A program made the position numbers and the translations under genes. Shown here piece after piece: positions 1 to 7,235 of a DNA stretch of 24,626 nt. The notes beneath the pieces are model-generated. The model searched no databases and had not been told where the DNA came from. It worked only from the letters and a program-made list of their open reading frames with translations. Source of the DNA: Donghicola sp041224595 (GTDB lineage Bacteria; Pseudomonadota; Alphaproteobacteria; Rhodobacterales; Rhodobacteraceae); contig NZ_JBGFGN010000084.1 in assembly GCF_041224595.1 (NCBI RefSeq), positions 1-24,626 on the forward strand, in the 5' to 3' direction. The first letter of the stretch is position 1. Every line of letters begins with the position of its first letter.

Positions 1-140
1 ATCCAATAGAGAGCATTGCGGGGAAGATTTTGGCGAAAGCCAATTCTGAGGGGGCATGCCCCCTCAGAATTGGCCACTCAGTGCCTCAACTGGGGAAAAT
101 TCACTTGCCCGTTTTGGGGAGAATAAGCCTGCCACTTACA
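1..140. mobile_element. Terminus of an IS21-family insertion sequence (partial)
   Basis: Read on the minus strand from position 140, the sequence begins TGTAAGTGGCAGG and carries two copies of a short repeated motif: GGCAGGCTTATTCTCCCC, then GGCAAGTGAATTTTCCCC after a CAAAAC-type spacer. A TG start followed by multiple internal terminal repeats is characteristic of IS21-family ends. The element extends leftwards out of the window and no transposase gene is visible, so identity rests on the end structure alone. It abuts the truncated CDS at 141-415, which supports a real insertion boundary near 140. The exact edge and any target duplication cannot be confirmed from one end. Confidence 0.6.
40..73. 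repeat. 34-bp perfect palindrome inside the IS end
   Basis: The left arm CCAATTCTGAGGGGG is followed by CATG and then its exact reverse complement, giving a 15-bp stem around a self-complementary CATG centre. It lies within the presumed IS21-family terminus, between the element interior and the terminal repeats. It could act as a transcription terminator or insulator for the element, or as a protein-binding site. There is no T-tract immediately after it on either strand. Confidence 0.7.
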
Positions 141-415
141 GCATCGAAATCGACATGGCCGCGCTGCACCCGCCCGCCGGCATCGCCCCAGAGCGCTGGC
201 TGCGCAGCTTCCCCAGTTTCGGTTTTCTGCTGTCAGTCGCCCCGGCAGACACGGAGGCGGTCTGTGCCCGCGTCACCGCGCGCGGCATCGACTGCAGCGC
301 CATCGGCCGCGTCACCCCCGGCAGCGCCGTCACCCTGACCCATGGCGACCAGACCGCGCTGTTCTGGGACCCCGCCGACCATCCCTATCTTAACCTCGGA
401 GGCTCCCATGCCTGA
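141..415 (+). pseudogene. C-terminal remnant of MSMEG_0567/sll0787-type AIR-synthase-like protein, cut by IS
   Basis: The frame ending in TGA at 413-415 encodes about 90 residues resembling the C-terminal lobe of an AIR-synthase/SelD-fold protein: WLRSFPSFGFLL, then an ARGI..AIG stretch, then a TLTHGDQTALFWD-type ending. I recognise this as the tail of the MSMEG_0567/sll0787 family of the bacterial 'Nit1' cluster. That call is supported mainly by the next two genes, which match other members of the cluster. The N-terminus is missing: upstream of about 140 the frame runs into the IS21-like end and opens at an artificial ATG at 56. Its stop overlaps the next start (ATG at 408), so the original operon was translationally coupled. 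Family assignment is moderate; truncation is well supported. Confidence 0.6.
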
Positions 416-692
416 AACATACTGGACCGTGCGCTGGCCTGACGGCACAGAAGAGCGGCTCTATTCCCCTTCCTCGGTCGTCGCCGAGCTGTTCGAGGCG
501 GGCAAGAGCTATCCGATCGATGACTTCCAGACCCGGTCCCGTATCGCGATGGAGCGCGCATCGAACCGTGTCGAGCGTAAATTCGGCTTTGCCTGCTCGT
601 CGGCGATGGCGCAGCTCGACCGAATCGAAACCCGCATCACCCAATTCAAGTACGCAGGCGGCGAGATCGCCTGTCTCGATATCAGCCAATGA
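408..692 (+). CDS. MSMEG_0570-type nitrogen starvation response family small protein
   Basis: A 94-residue soluble protein beginning MPETYWTVRWPDG. The start at 408 is preferred over the in-frame ATG at 342 because GGAGG at 398-402 sits five bases upstream and because the conserved-looking sequence begins there. It matches my recollection of the MSMEG_0570 family ('nitrogen starvation response' small proteins of the Nit1 cluster): a W.DG..E..YSPS opening and a C-terminal half rich in basic and polar residues. It has no signal peptide or membrane segment. It overlaps the upstream remnant by 8 bases, and its TGA overlaps the next ATG. Biochemical function is unknown. The family call depends on the neighbouring MSMEG_0569-type oxidoreductase. 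Confidence 0.7.
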   Translation: MPETYWTVRWPDGTEERLYSPSSVVAELFEAGKSYPIDDFQTRSRIAMERASNRVERKFGFACSSAMAQLDRIETRITQFKYAGGEIACLDISQ

Positions 693-1969
693 GAAGCCAA
701 ATGACCACAAAGCATATCCCCGTAATTGTTGTCGGCGGCGGACAGGCAGGGCTTTCAACGGCCTATTGCCTCAAGCAACAGGGCATCCCGTCGGTCATCT
801 TCGAGCGCAACGAGAGGTTCCACAGCTGGCGGGTCAACCGCTGGGACAGCTTCTGCCTGGTGACCCCGAACTGGCAGTGCCGCTTGCCCGATTTCCACTA
901 TGACAAGGACTATGGCGGCACCGATCCGGATGGCTTCATGCTGCGGGACGAGATCACCGCCTATCTCGACGCCTTCGCCGACAAGGCGCAACTCGATATT
1001 CGCGAGCGGGTGGACGTGACCCGCGTCGTGCCGCGCCCGCAGGGCGGTTTCGCGGTACGGACATCTGCCGGCAACTGGACCTGTGATCAGGTGGTGATCG
1101 CCACCGGTGGCTACGACACGCCCATCGAGCCGGGCTTCGCCAAGGCGCTGTCACCCCGGATCAGACAGATACATTCGGTCGAGTATCGCAATCCCGACCA
1201 GCTTCCCGAGGGCGGTGTGCTGATTGTCGGGACTGGCCAGTCGGGCGTGCAGCTGATGGAGGATTTCGTCCGCGCGGGCCGCGACGTACATCTTGCCGTT
1301 GGCCCCGCACCGCGCAGCCCGCGCAAGTATCGCGGCCGCGATGCGACGGACTGGCTGCATGATGCCGGGCACTACGAGATCACCATCGCCAGCCATCCCG
1401 ACCCGGTCAAGGCAATGACCCAGACCAACCACTACATGTCTGGCCGCGACGGCGGCAAGGAAATCGACCTGCGCCAGTTCCACGCCGATCACGGAGTCGA
1501 ACTCTACGGCTCGCTTGCGGACATGGACGGCACCAGGGTCAGCTTCCTGCCGGACCTCGCCAAGAATCTCGACGACGCTGACCGGTCCTACCTCGGCATC
1601 CGCACCCAGATCGACGCCTACATTGACCGCGAGGGCATTGACGCCCCCGTCGAGCCGCCCTTCGTGAAGGTCTGGGAGCCACCGCATGAGCGGACCGAAC
1701 TCGACCTGGCCGAGGCTGGCATCACCTCGGTGCTCTGGGCTATTGGCTTTCGGCCGGATTATTCGTGGATCGAGGCGGATGTCTTCGACACACGTGGTAA
1801 GCCGGTATTCGACCGCGGCGTCACCGCCCACCAGGGCCTGCACTTCATTGGCCTCGGCTGGCTCAACACCTGGGGGTCGGGGCGTTTCCTCGGCATCGAG
1901 GAAGACAGCCGTCATCTTGCGGGCTGCATCGCCGAACAGCTCGCGGCCCCGGCGCGAAAGGTGGGCTGA
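689..1969 (+). CDS. MSMEG_0569-type flavin-dependent oxidoreductase
   Basis: A 426-residue FAD/NAD(P)-binding oxidoreductase. The N-terminal FAD-binding Rossmann motif VVGGGQAGL lies at about residues 14-22 and a second dinucleotide motif, VGTGQSGV, sits mid-protein. This is the layout of flavin monooxygenase/thioredoxin-reductase-like enzymes. The C-terminal GLGWLNTWGSGRFLGI segment is close to what I recall for the MSMEG_0569 family. Substrate and product are unknown; the family occurs in the Nit1 cluster with a nitrilase, a radical SAM protein and an AIR-synthase-like protein. The start at 689 overlaps the previous TGA; the ATG at 701 is an alternative, with a weak GAGAAG upstream. Its TGA (1967-1969) overlaps the next ATG. 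Confidence 0.8.
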   Translation: MRSQMTTKHIPVIVVGGGQAGLSTAYCLKQQGIPSVIFERNERFHSWRVNRWDSFCLVTPNWQCRLPDFHYDKDYGGTDPDGFMLRDEITAYLDAFADKAQLDIRERVDVTRVVPRPQGGFAVRTSAGNWTCDQVVIATGGYDTPIEPGFAKALSPRIRQIHSVEYRNPDQLPEGGVLIVGTGQSGVQLMEDFVRAGRDVHLAVGPAPRSPRKYRGRDATDWLHDAGHYEITIASHPDPVKAMTQTNHYMSGRDGGKEIDLRQFHADHGVELYGSLADMDGTRVSFLPDLAKNLDDADRSYLGIRTQIDAYIDREGIDAPVEPPFVKVWEPPHERTELDLAEAGITSVLWAIGFRPDYSWIEADVFDTRGKPVFDRGVTAHQGLHFIGLGWLNTWGSGRFLGIEEDSRHLAGCIAEQLAAPARKVG

Positions 1970-2727
1970 TGCTTGACGCGCAGACCACCGGTATTGGCGT
2001 CCTGACCCGTCAGAGGCTGGGAATGCAGCAGCTTTCGCCGCACAGTCTCTCCGAACTCTGGGCGCTTGGGTTTTGCGGCGATATCCACTGGCAGATCCTG
2101 TCCGACGCGCTCGGACAGGCGGGGTTCGGCTTTCGAGCCTCCGATGGGCGCCCTATCTATGCTGCCTTCTGCGCCACGCGGATCGAGCTTGTTCCTTCGC
2201 CGGGTCTGCTCGGCGCAGAGCTGAGCGTCCGGTCCCGCCTCGCCAGCGTCGGCACTGCCCGCGTGGGCTCGCGTCACGAATTCCGGGTGGAGGGTCAGGT
2301 GCTGGGCTCGCTCCTGATGCTGTCGACCTTCGTTGCGCATGACGACACGGGGTCGAACCGCCGGATCGTACGCGCGCTGCCAAGTGGGGACTGCGTCTTG
2401 CCCGACGCCGACGCGCGGCTGAAGGTGCTCGACACGCGAGCCCGTGCTGCCTCCCGGACATTGCGCGGAGCGCGCATCACCCGGGGAAGTCTGGCCGTTC
2501 CGAACCCGACGATGGATTTCAATGCGGTTGGTCTGCTCTACTTTCCGAGCTTCACGCGTCTCGTCGCGAGCAGTGCCGAAAGCACCGCTCCGGTCCGGAT
2601 GCGCGAGGTTGTCTATCTCGGGAATATCGATCCGGGAGAGCGTGTGAGGATACTGCGAAACAAAACCGAATCCTTCGTTGCCTGCGACGATGGAAGGATC
2701 ATCGCAAGAGCGATCGAAGACGCTTAG
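1969..2727 (+). CDS. Pnap_2097/LnmK-like hot-dog fold biosynthesis-type protein
   Basis: A 252-residue soluble protein coupled to the preceding oxidoreductase by a TGATG overlap. The N-terminal third (GMQQLSPHSLSELW..) and the C-terminal segment MDFNAVGLLYFPSFTRLV resemble the two hot-dog halves of LnmK-like acyltransferase/decarboxylase proteins, annotated as the Pnap_2097 family. Hot-dog proteins of this kind act on acyl thioesters. Here the substrate is unknown and no carrier protein is visible in the window. It is the last gene of the + strand remnant operon; 174 bases separate it from the convergent cyclase gene. Family confidence is moderate and comes from motif memory; the open reading frame itself is well supported by operon spacing. 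Confidence 0.55.
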   Translation: MLDAQTTGIGVLTRQRLGMQQLSPHSLSELWALGFCGDIHWQILSDALGQAGFGFRASDGRPIYAAFCATRIELVPSPGLLGAELSVRSRLASVGTARVGSRHEFRVEGQVLGSLLMLSTFVAHDDTGSNRRIVRALPSGDCVLPDADARLKVLDTRARAASRTLRGARITRGSLAVPNPTMDFNAVGLLYFPSFTRLVASSAESTAPVRMREVVYLGNIDPGERVRILRNKTESFVACDDGRIIARAIEDA

Positions 2728-2799
2728 GCCATGTACCGGAAGACCATGCCTTGTAACCCGAAAATTGCAAACGCGACGTCCTTTGCAGTGTCTCCGATG

Positions 2800-2836
2800 A
2801 CGCTGTCTCAGTCGGTTAGTTCCAGCCCGACAGCGT
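2800..2836. terminator. Possible bidirectional hairpin between convergent operons
   Basis: ACGCTGTC at 2800-2807 pairs with GACAGCGT at 2829-2836 across a 21-base loop, in the only gap between the convergent hot-dog and cyclase genes. There is no T-tract, so this is a weak terminator candidate. The rest of 2728-2901 shows nothing recognisable. Confidence 0.25.
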
Positions 2837-2901
2837 GGCGAAGGGTTGCAGCACGGCTCTGGTCCGGCTGAGTACCGAAGGCGCGCGGCGGATACGAATC
2901 C

Positions 2902-3588
2902 CTACCTTAGCTCAGAGGCGTCTTCTCCACATAAGGCCACGACCCGAGCGGGCGCGCCATCGGCGCCGGGAATGTGGATCGGCAACGCACAAAGATAGAC
3001 CCTGCTGTCTGTGATCGACACTGTCCCTACAAGATACTCAATCAGCGTAATTCCGTTGCGAAGCAGGATATCGTGCGAAACATGTTCTTCGATCGGCCTC
3101 ATCTCATCATCGAGAATTTTTCTGATCGTCCAATCTTGGGGAAAGTCGAACGCAATGGCGGTTGGCTGGCGCGCCAGCAGCCATTTGCAGGCAGAGGCCG
3201 CCAGCCACGGCGCGTCGCGCCAATAGGATTCGCCACGCCAGTCGCGTTGCTCGTCCCAACAGGTGCGAAACAACGCAATTTCACCCGACCGCAAATGGGA
3301 GGCCGCGGCCTCTAGATGCTGATCGGTGATTTCCTCATTGGGGCCGATATCGCTCAGGTCGATCACGGCAGCAGGCCCAACGACCCGGGCAAGGTCCAAC
3401 TCATCCAATGTGTCCCCGCCCGGCACCATATGGCTGGGTGCGTCCATATGAGTGAAGCCATGACAGGTCGTCGCGATCGAGGTGACTTCGAACAGGCTTC
3501 CCTGTTCGAAGTCACCTGCCTTGCGCCGGGTCACAGGCCATCGAAAATGCCCTGTTTCGATAGGCATCGAGAGATCGACAAGCTTCAT
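2902..3588 (-). CDS. Cyclase family protein (metal-dependent amidase/kynurenine formamidase-like)
   Basis: A 228-residue soluble protein of the cyclase family (PF04199). The metal-site motif HGFTHMDAPSH spans residues 43-53 (His43, His47, Asp49, His53), matching the family's HxGTHxDxPxH pattern, with a C-terminal LPIHIPGADGAPARV segment typical of the fold. Members are kynurenine formamidases, isatin hydrolases or other amide/lactone hydrolases, and the precise substrate cannot be read from sequence. It is the last gene of the long minus-strand block, three bases after dctM of TRAP 1, so it probably acts on that transporter's substrate. Its coding region contains a striking 17-bp inverted repeat at 3480-3517, described separately. 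Confidence 0.85.
   Translation of the reverse strand: MKLVDLSMPIETGHFRWPVTRRKAGDFEQGSLFEVTSIATTCHGFTHMDAPSHMVPGGDTLDELDLARVVGPAAVIDLSDIGPNEEITDQHLEAAASHLRSGEIALFRTCWDEQRDWRGESYWRDAPWLAASACKWLLARQPTAIAFDFPQDWTIRKILDDEMRPIEEHVSHDILLRNGITLIEYLVGTVSITDSRVYLCALPIHIPGADGAPARVVALCGEDASELR
3480..3517 (-). repeat. 17-bp perfect inverted repeat within the cyclase gene
   Basis: AGGTGACTTCGAACAGG at 3480-3496 is followed by four bases (CTTC) and its exact reverse complement at 3501-3517. The mRNA would form a 17-bp hairpin with a tetraloop about 70-110 bases inside the cyclase coding sequence. The encoded residues are a repeated DFE../LFE-like stretch, so codon constraint may contribute. A stem this long and perfect in coding DNA is uncommon and could affect translation or message decay at the operon's 3' end. 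Confidence 0.75.
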
Positions 3589-3591
3589 GGA

Positions 3592-4878
3592 TCAGCCTCC
3601 AGAGTAGAACGCGGGCAAAGTTGTTACGACTGCTGGAAACACAAGGCAGATCAACAGTGCCCCGACCAGAGCCAACAAGAAGGGCAGGCTTTCGCGTATG
3701 ACGACTTCGGGTCGTTCATTGGCGATATAAGCCGACAGATAGATTAGATAACCAACCGGTGGCGTCGTCAGGCCGATCATGAGGTTCAGCACAACAAGCA
3801 CCCCAAAATGAATAGGGTCTACGCCGATCTCTTGCATCGTTGGAAGGAATACAGGCACGATGATGACCAGCCCAGCCAATGGGTCCATGAACAACCCAAT
3901 CACCAAGGTAAATACCATTACCAACACAAGCACCCAGAACGGGTTTCGAGTGATGTCAAAGATCATTTCCGATGCCTTGGCTGAGATTTGCAGGTCAGCC
4001 ACAATCCACGCGAACAGCGACGAGGCACCGACGATGACCAGTACGGTAGACGTCCCCTTGGCTGCATCAACGAGGGCAAAGCCACAATCGCGCCAGCTCA
4101 GTTCACGGAACCAGAATTTTCCAACCAGAAACGCGTAAGCAGAGGCAACGGCGCCGGCTTCGGTCGCGGTCATGATGCCGCTCAGGATACCGCCCAAGAT
4201 TATGATCGGTGTCAGCAAAGCAGCCGCTGCCCCCAAGGCCGCACGTAGGATAACAGCGAACCCGGGCCAAGCCTTGGCGGGGTAACCGCGCTGCAGGGCG
4301 ATGACGTAGACAACACCCATCAGGCAGAGACCGACGACGAGGCCCGGCACAATACCGGCGAGAAACATCTCGCCCACCGACTGCTGAGCCAGAACGGCAT
4401 AAACGATCATTGGGATCGATGGCGGAATAATGGGGCCGATCACACTAGATGTCTGGGTGATCGCAGCCGCAAAACCGCGGGAAAAGCCCGCCTTTTCCAT
4501 GGCGGGGATCAACACCGATCCCACTGCGGCTGTATCGGCCACTGCCGAACCCGATATGCCTGAGAAAAAGATCGACGAAACCACGTTTACATGGCCCAAC
4601 CCGCCCCGCACATGACCGACACACGCCGAAGAAAAATCGATGATACGTCGTGTAACGCCGCCACGATTCATAAGTTCTCCGGCAAGAAAGAAAAAACCGA
4701 CGGCCAATAAAAGGAAATTGTCGATACCCGCCAGAAACAACTGTGTCACGACCTCAAGCGGTATGCCCGGACGATAAACGAGTAGTGTCGCTGTCGAGGC
4801 AAGAAGTATGGCGAAGACGAGATGGACGCCTAAAAGAGCAAGTCCCAGCATAACGCCGATCAAGATTAGAATTTCCAT
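3592..4878 (-). CDS. dctM: TRAP transporter large permease DctM (TRAP system 1)
   Basis: A 428-residue, highly hydrophobic protein with roughly 11-12 membrane segments, matching the usual length of TRAP large permeases. Family hallmarks seen are GVHLVFAILLAS near the N-terminus, the SGSAVADTAAVGSVLIP region, the IIPPSIPMIVYA loop and a C-terminal LTTPPVGYLIYL segment. It forms the ion-coupled translocation channel of a tripartite ATP-independent periplasmic importer with the DctQ and DctP encoded just upstream. Its ATG overlaps the dctQ stop by one base (TGATG). The cyclase gene follows within three bases. The substrate is not predictable from the permease. Confidence 0.95.
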   Translation of the reverse strand: MEILILIGVMLGLALLGVHLVFAILLASTATLLVYRPGIPLEVVTQLFLAGIDNFLLLAVGFFFLAGELMNRGGVTRRIIDFSSACVGHVRGGLGHVNVVSSIFFSGISGSAVADTAAVGSVLIPAMEKAGFSRGFAAAITQTSSVIGPIIPPSIPMIVYAVLAQQSVGEMFLAGIVPGLVVGLCLMGVVYVIALQRGYPAKAWPGFAVILRAALGAAAALLTPIIILGGILSGIMTATEAGAVASAYAFLVGKFWFRELSWRDCGFALVDAAKGTSTVLVIVGASSLFAWIVADLQISAKASEMIFDITRNPFWVLVLVMVFTLVIGLFMDPLAGLVIIVPVFLPTMQEIGVDPIHFGVLVVLNLMIGLTTPPVGYLIYLSAYIANERPEVVIRESLPFLLALVGALLICLVFPAVVTTLPAFYSGG

Positions 4879-5333
4879 CAGGTGTCGCCTCTATCCTCGG
4901 GGTGAAAAGCCCGCCATAGGACGGAAAGCGCCCAGATGGCACCGCCGGCGATGGCGCCAGTAAAATACCAAGTTTTGGACAGGTTCAGTGTCGTGTAGCG
5001 GTCAAAGGCGAACATCGCTTGCAGTTTCCACCCGCCCCACATCAAGAAGGCGAGAGTCAGCGCACCAAGTGTCGCCGCGAAAATACCCAGCGGTTTTCTC
5101 AGGCGGGGGGTCTCGGCGATAAGCCCGATCCGCATATGGCTTGCACCAGCTGCGGCGATCAACAGCAGCCATACATATAAAAGCCGGGTCAGTTCTTCTC
5201 CCCAAATCAGCGATGAATTTAGGACATATCGTGAAAAGACCTGTGCCAGCGTGATCAAAGTAACCGCTAGCATCAGGCCTCCGGTCACGACGCGCCAAAA
5301 GCGCGTCGCGATGGTCTGGATCCGGCCCAGCAT
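4878..5333 (-). CDS. dctQ: TRAP transporter small permease DctQ (TRAP system 1)
   Basis: A 151-residue protein with about four membrane segments, the typical size and layout of DctQ. The SRYVLNSSLIWGEELTRLLYVWL segment is the conserved region around the second helix. It associates with DctM in the inner membrane. Its ATG follows the dctP stop directly (TAGATG), so there is no intergenic space, unlike the second TRAP locus, where 64 bases with a hairpin separate the same genes. A hairpin (8-bp stem, 5288-5308) lies inside the first codons of this gene instead. Confidence 0.93.
   Translation of the reverse strand: MLGRIQTIATRFWRVVTGGLMLAVTLITLAQVFSRYVLNSSLIWGEELTRLLYVWLLLIAAAGASHMRIGLIAETPRLRKPLGIFAATLGALTLAFLMWGGWKLQAMFAFDRYTTLNLSKTWYFTGAIAGGAIWALSVLWRAFHPEDRGDT
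5288..5308 (-). repeat. Hairpin in the 5' coding region of dctQ (TRAP 1)
   Basis: CGACGCGC (5288-5295), loop CAAAA, GCGCGTCG (5301-5308): a perfect GC-rich 8-bp stem 25-45 bases inside dctQ. It is the positional counterpart of the intergenic hairpins after the other two binding-protein genes, and could help protect or uncouple the dctP message. Function is inference. Confidence 0.45.
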
Positions 5334-6320
5334 CTATTTGCCTACCAAGGCATCAATCTTGATGAGCAGTTCATCGCCGAATTGGTCGACATAAGCGGCG
5401 CGTGTCTGCTCGGCGACAGCTTCACGGAAGGCCTCAACGTTTGGTGTTTCGACGACCTGAACACCGGCATCCTTCATAGCCTGCAAGCTCGTTGCGGATT
5501 CCTCGGCGTTGAGTTCCCTCTCGTATGCCGCAGCTTCGAGTGCTGCGGTTTTGACGGCAGCCTGTTGCTCTTCGGTGAGCCGAGAGAAACGGCCAAAATT
5601 CATCACCAACGGCGCAGCTGTGTAGGCATGCGACGTCAACGAAAGGTGCTTTTGGACTTCGTGCAGTTTTGACGCATAGATATGATTGACCGGATTTTCC
5701 TGCCCGTCGATCGTGCCGGTTTGCAGTGCGGAATAGACCTCGGCAAAAGGCATGGGCGCGGGATTGGCTCCGAGGATCCTGAACGCCTCGATATGAGCAG
5801 GGTTAGGCGTCGTTCGCAATTTCAACCCTTCGACGTCCGCGGGTTCAACCACCGGGCGCGTGTTGTTGGTCAGGTCGCGAAAACCGATCTCCCAGAAAGC
5901 CAGACCTTGGAGGTTGGATTTGTTGATCGACGACATGAGCGCTTCGCCCACCTCGCCGTCCATAGCTGCATAGGCATGATCCGCAGACTGGAACAGGAAG
6001 GGCAGATCAAGCAGATTTACCTGTGGTGCGAAGGAGGTGAAATAAGGATTGCCTACCAACACGATGTCAAGCGTGCCCAGTCGCGCGCCCTGCAACATGG
6101 TGGGCGAATTTCCAAGCTCACCTGCCGGATGAAGTGAGACTTCCAACTCGCCTCCGGTCAATTCTTCGACTCGCGTTTTGAACAGCTCTGCCGCCTTGTG
6201 CGCGGTGTCACTGGGGTTGGCATAATGGGCAAAGCGCAAAGTTTCGGCCGCATGGGCGGCCAAGGGCGCTGCAATCAGCCCGACAAGGGTCGCTGCGGTG
6301 ATGAAAGATCTTCTGAGCAT
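5334..6320 (-). CDS. dctP: TRAP transporter substrate-binding protein DctP (TRAP system 1)
   Basis: A 328-residue periplasmic binding protein. Residues 1-24 form a signal peptide (MLRRSF, hydrophobic core, AHA cleavage region). The mature part has family hallmarks: an LRFAHYANPSD opening, PAGELGNSPTML, the LKLRTTPNP segment with the carboxylate-binding arginine, and QTGTIDGQENP. It captures an organic acid in the periplasm and delivers it to DctQM. A strong GGGGAGGA ribosome binding site lies just upstream, 24 bases after the amidohydrolase stop. Presence of the arginine suggests a carboxylate ligand such as a sugar acid; identity is unknown. Confidence 0.95.
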   Translation of the reverse strand: MLRRSFITAATLVGLIAAPLAAHAAETLRFAHYANPSDTAHKAAELFKTRVEELTGGELEVSLHPAGELGNSPTMLQGARLGTLDIVLVGNPYFTSFAPQVNLLDLPFLFQSADHAYAAMDGEVGEALMSSINKSNLQGLAFWEIGFRDLTNNTRPVVEPADVEGLKLRTTPNPAHIEAFRILGANPAPMPFAEVYSALQTGTIDGQENPVNHIYASKLHEVQKHLSLTSHAYTAAPLVMNFGRFSRLTEEQQAAVKTAALEAAAYERELNAEESATSLQAMKDAGVQVVETPNVEAFREAVAEQTRAAYVDQFGDELLIKIDALVGK

Positions 6321-6344
6321 AGGTTCCTCCCCTTAAAGCTCCGG

Positions 6345-7235
6345 TTAAGTCGTTGTGGAAAGGCTGTAAACGGTTTCGGCTGTGCCCTGAAACAAGGCAT
6401 GCCGGTCTTTTCCAGACAGGTCGGCGGTCGCCGCGTCGAAGCCCGAGAAAATTGTATCGAACGAACCGCACAGCCCGTCGACCGGAAAGTTCGACGCAAA
6501 CATTGCGCGGTTAGGTCCGAAGGTCTCGATGCAAAAGCGAATGATCGCGCGATTATCGGTCAGCGACCAAGGGCGACCCGGCAACCCTAGACCTGATATC
6601 TTTACATATGCTTGGGGCAATGAGGCAAAAGCCGTCATGGCCTTCCGCCAGCTCTCCAGCCCCTGTTGCGATCGGTCCGAAGGGAGCCCCGCATGGTTTA
6701 ATATGATGGGCACGTCGGGTGCGAACGCGGCAAGGTCCATAGCTTCGGAAAGGTGCCACCAAGGGGTCTGGAGATCGAAAGCCAGCCCGTGGTCAGCCAA
6801 CCGGGCAAAGCCATCGCGAAATGCCGGGTCGGTCATCCCACCCGGCGGCCCACCCGGGGCGGCATTGGCACGGGGTTTATGACGCACCGAACGTACGACG
6901 GGCAGCGCATCATAGGCTTTCAGTACGTCGCCGAAGTCTTCGCGATCCAACCATGCCTGTGCCACATGGGCCGCCGGACGACCGGTTTCATCCTGAAGCC
7001 GCTGCATCCAGATCGCCTCGCCTGTTGGATCGGCGGGGTCCCACTCGCCTTCCATCGTGACTGTTGCCACGACATCCCAGCCGGTGCTTTCCCGATCATA
7101 CTCTTCGGTCATGAACCGGCCACGGATCGAAGAATAATCGCCATAACGAAACGGGATCATCGGTTCGTCGCGCAGCCACGGATGATAATTTGCGGCGGGA
7201 TCCCAGAAATGATGATGCGCGTCTATGATCTTCAT
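6345..7235 (-). CDS. Amidohydrolase family lactonase (L-fuconolactonase / L-rhamnonolactonase-like)
   Basis: A 296-residue amidohydrolase (PF04909, COG3618-like). It starts with the metal-binding DAHHHFWD motif at residues 5-12 and contains NHAGLP, a VKISGLG segment and ASNFPVDGL, in the order expected for this TIM-barrel family. COG3618 members include L-fucono-1,5-lactonase, L-rhamnono-lactonase and 4-sulfomuconolactonase. Given the sugar-acid dehydratase and keto-acid enzymes in the same block, hydrolysis of a sugar lactone to the free acid is the most likely job. It overlaps tctA by four bases (ATGA) and precedes dctP of TRAP 1 by 24 bases. Exact substrate unresolved. Confidence 0.85.
   Translation of the reverse strand: MKIIDAHHHFWDPAANYHPWLRDEPMIPFRYGDYSSIRGRFMTEEYDRESTGWDVVATVTMEGEWDPADPTGEAIWMQRLQDETGRPAAHVAQAWLDREDFGDVLKAYDALPVVRSVRHKPRANAAPGGPPGGMTDPAFRDGFARLADHGLAFDLQTPWWHLSEAMDLAAFAPDVPIILNHAGLPSDRSQQGLESWRKAMTAFASLPQAYVKISGLGLPGRPWSLTDNRAIIRFCIETFGPNRAMFASNFPVDGLCGSFDTIFSGFDAATADLSGKDRHALFQGTAETVYSLSTTT

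Noticed and set aside
3316..3747. Plus-strand 143-codon frame opposite the cyclase/dctM junction
   Set aside because: It spans the end of one well-supported gene and the start of another on the opposite strand and has no protein-like features; a shadow frame.
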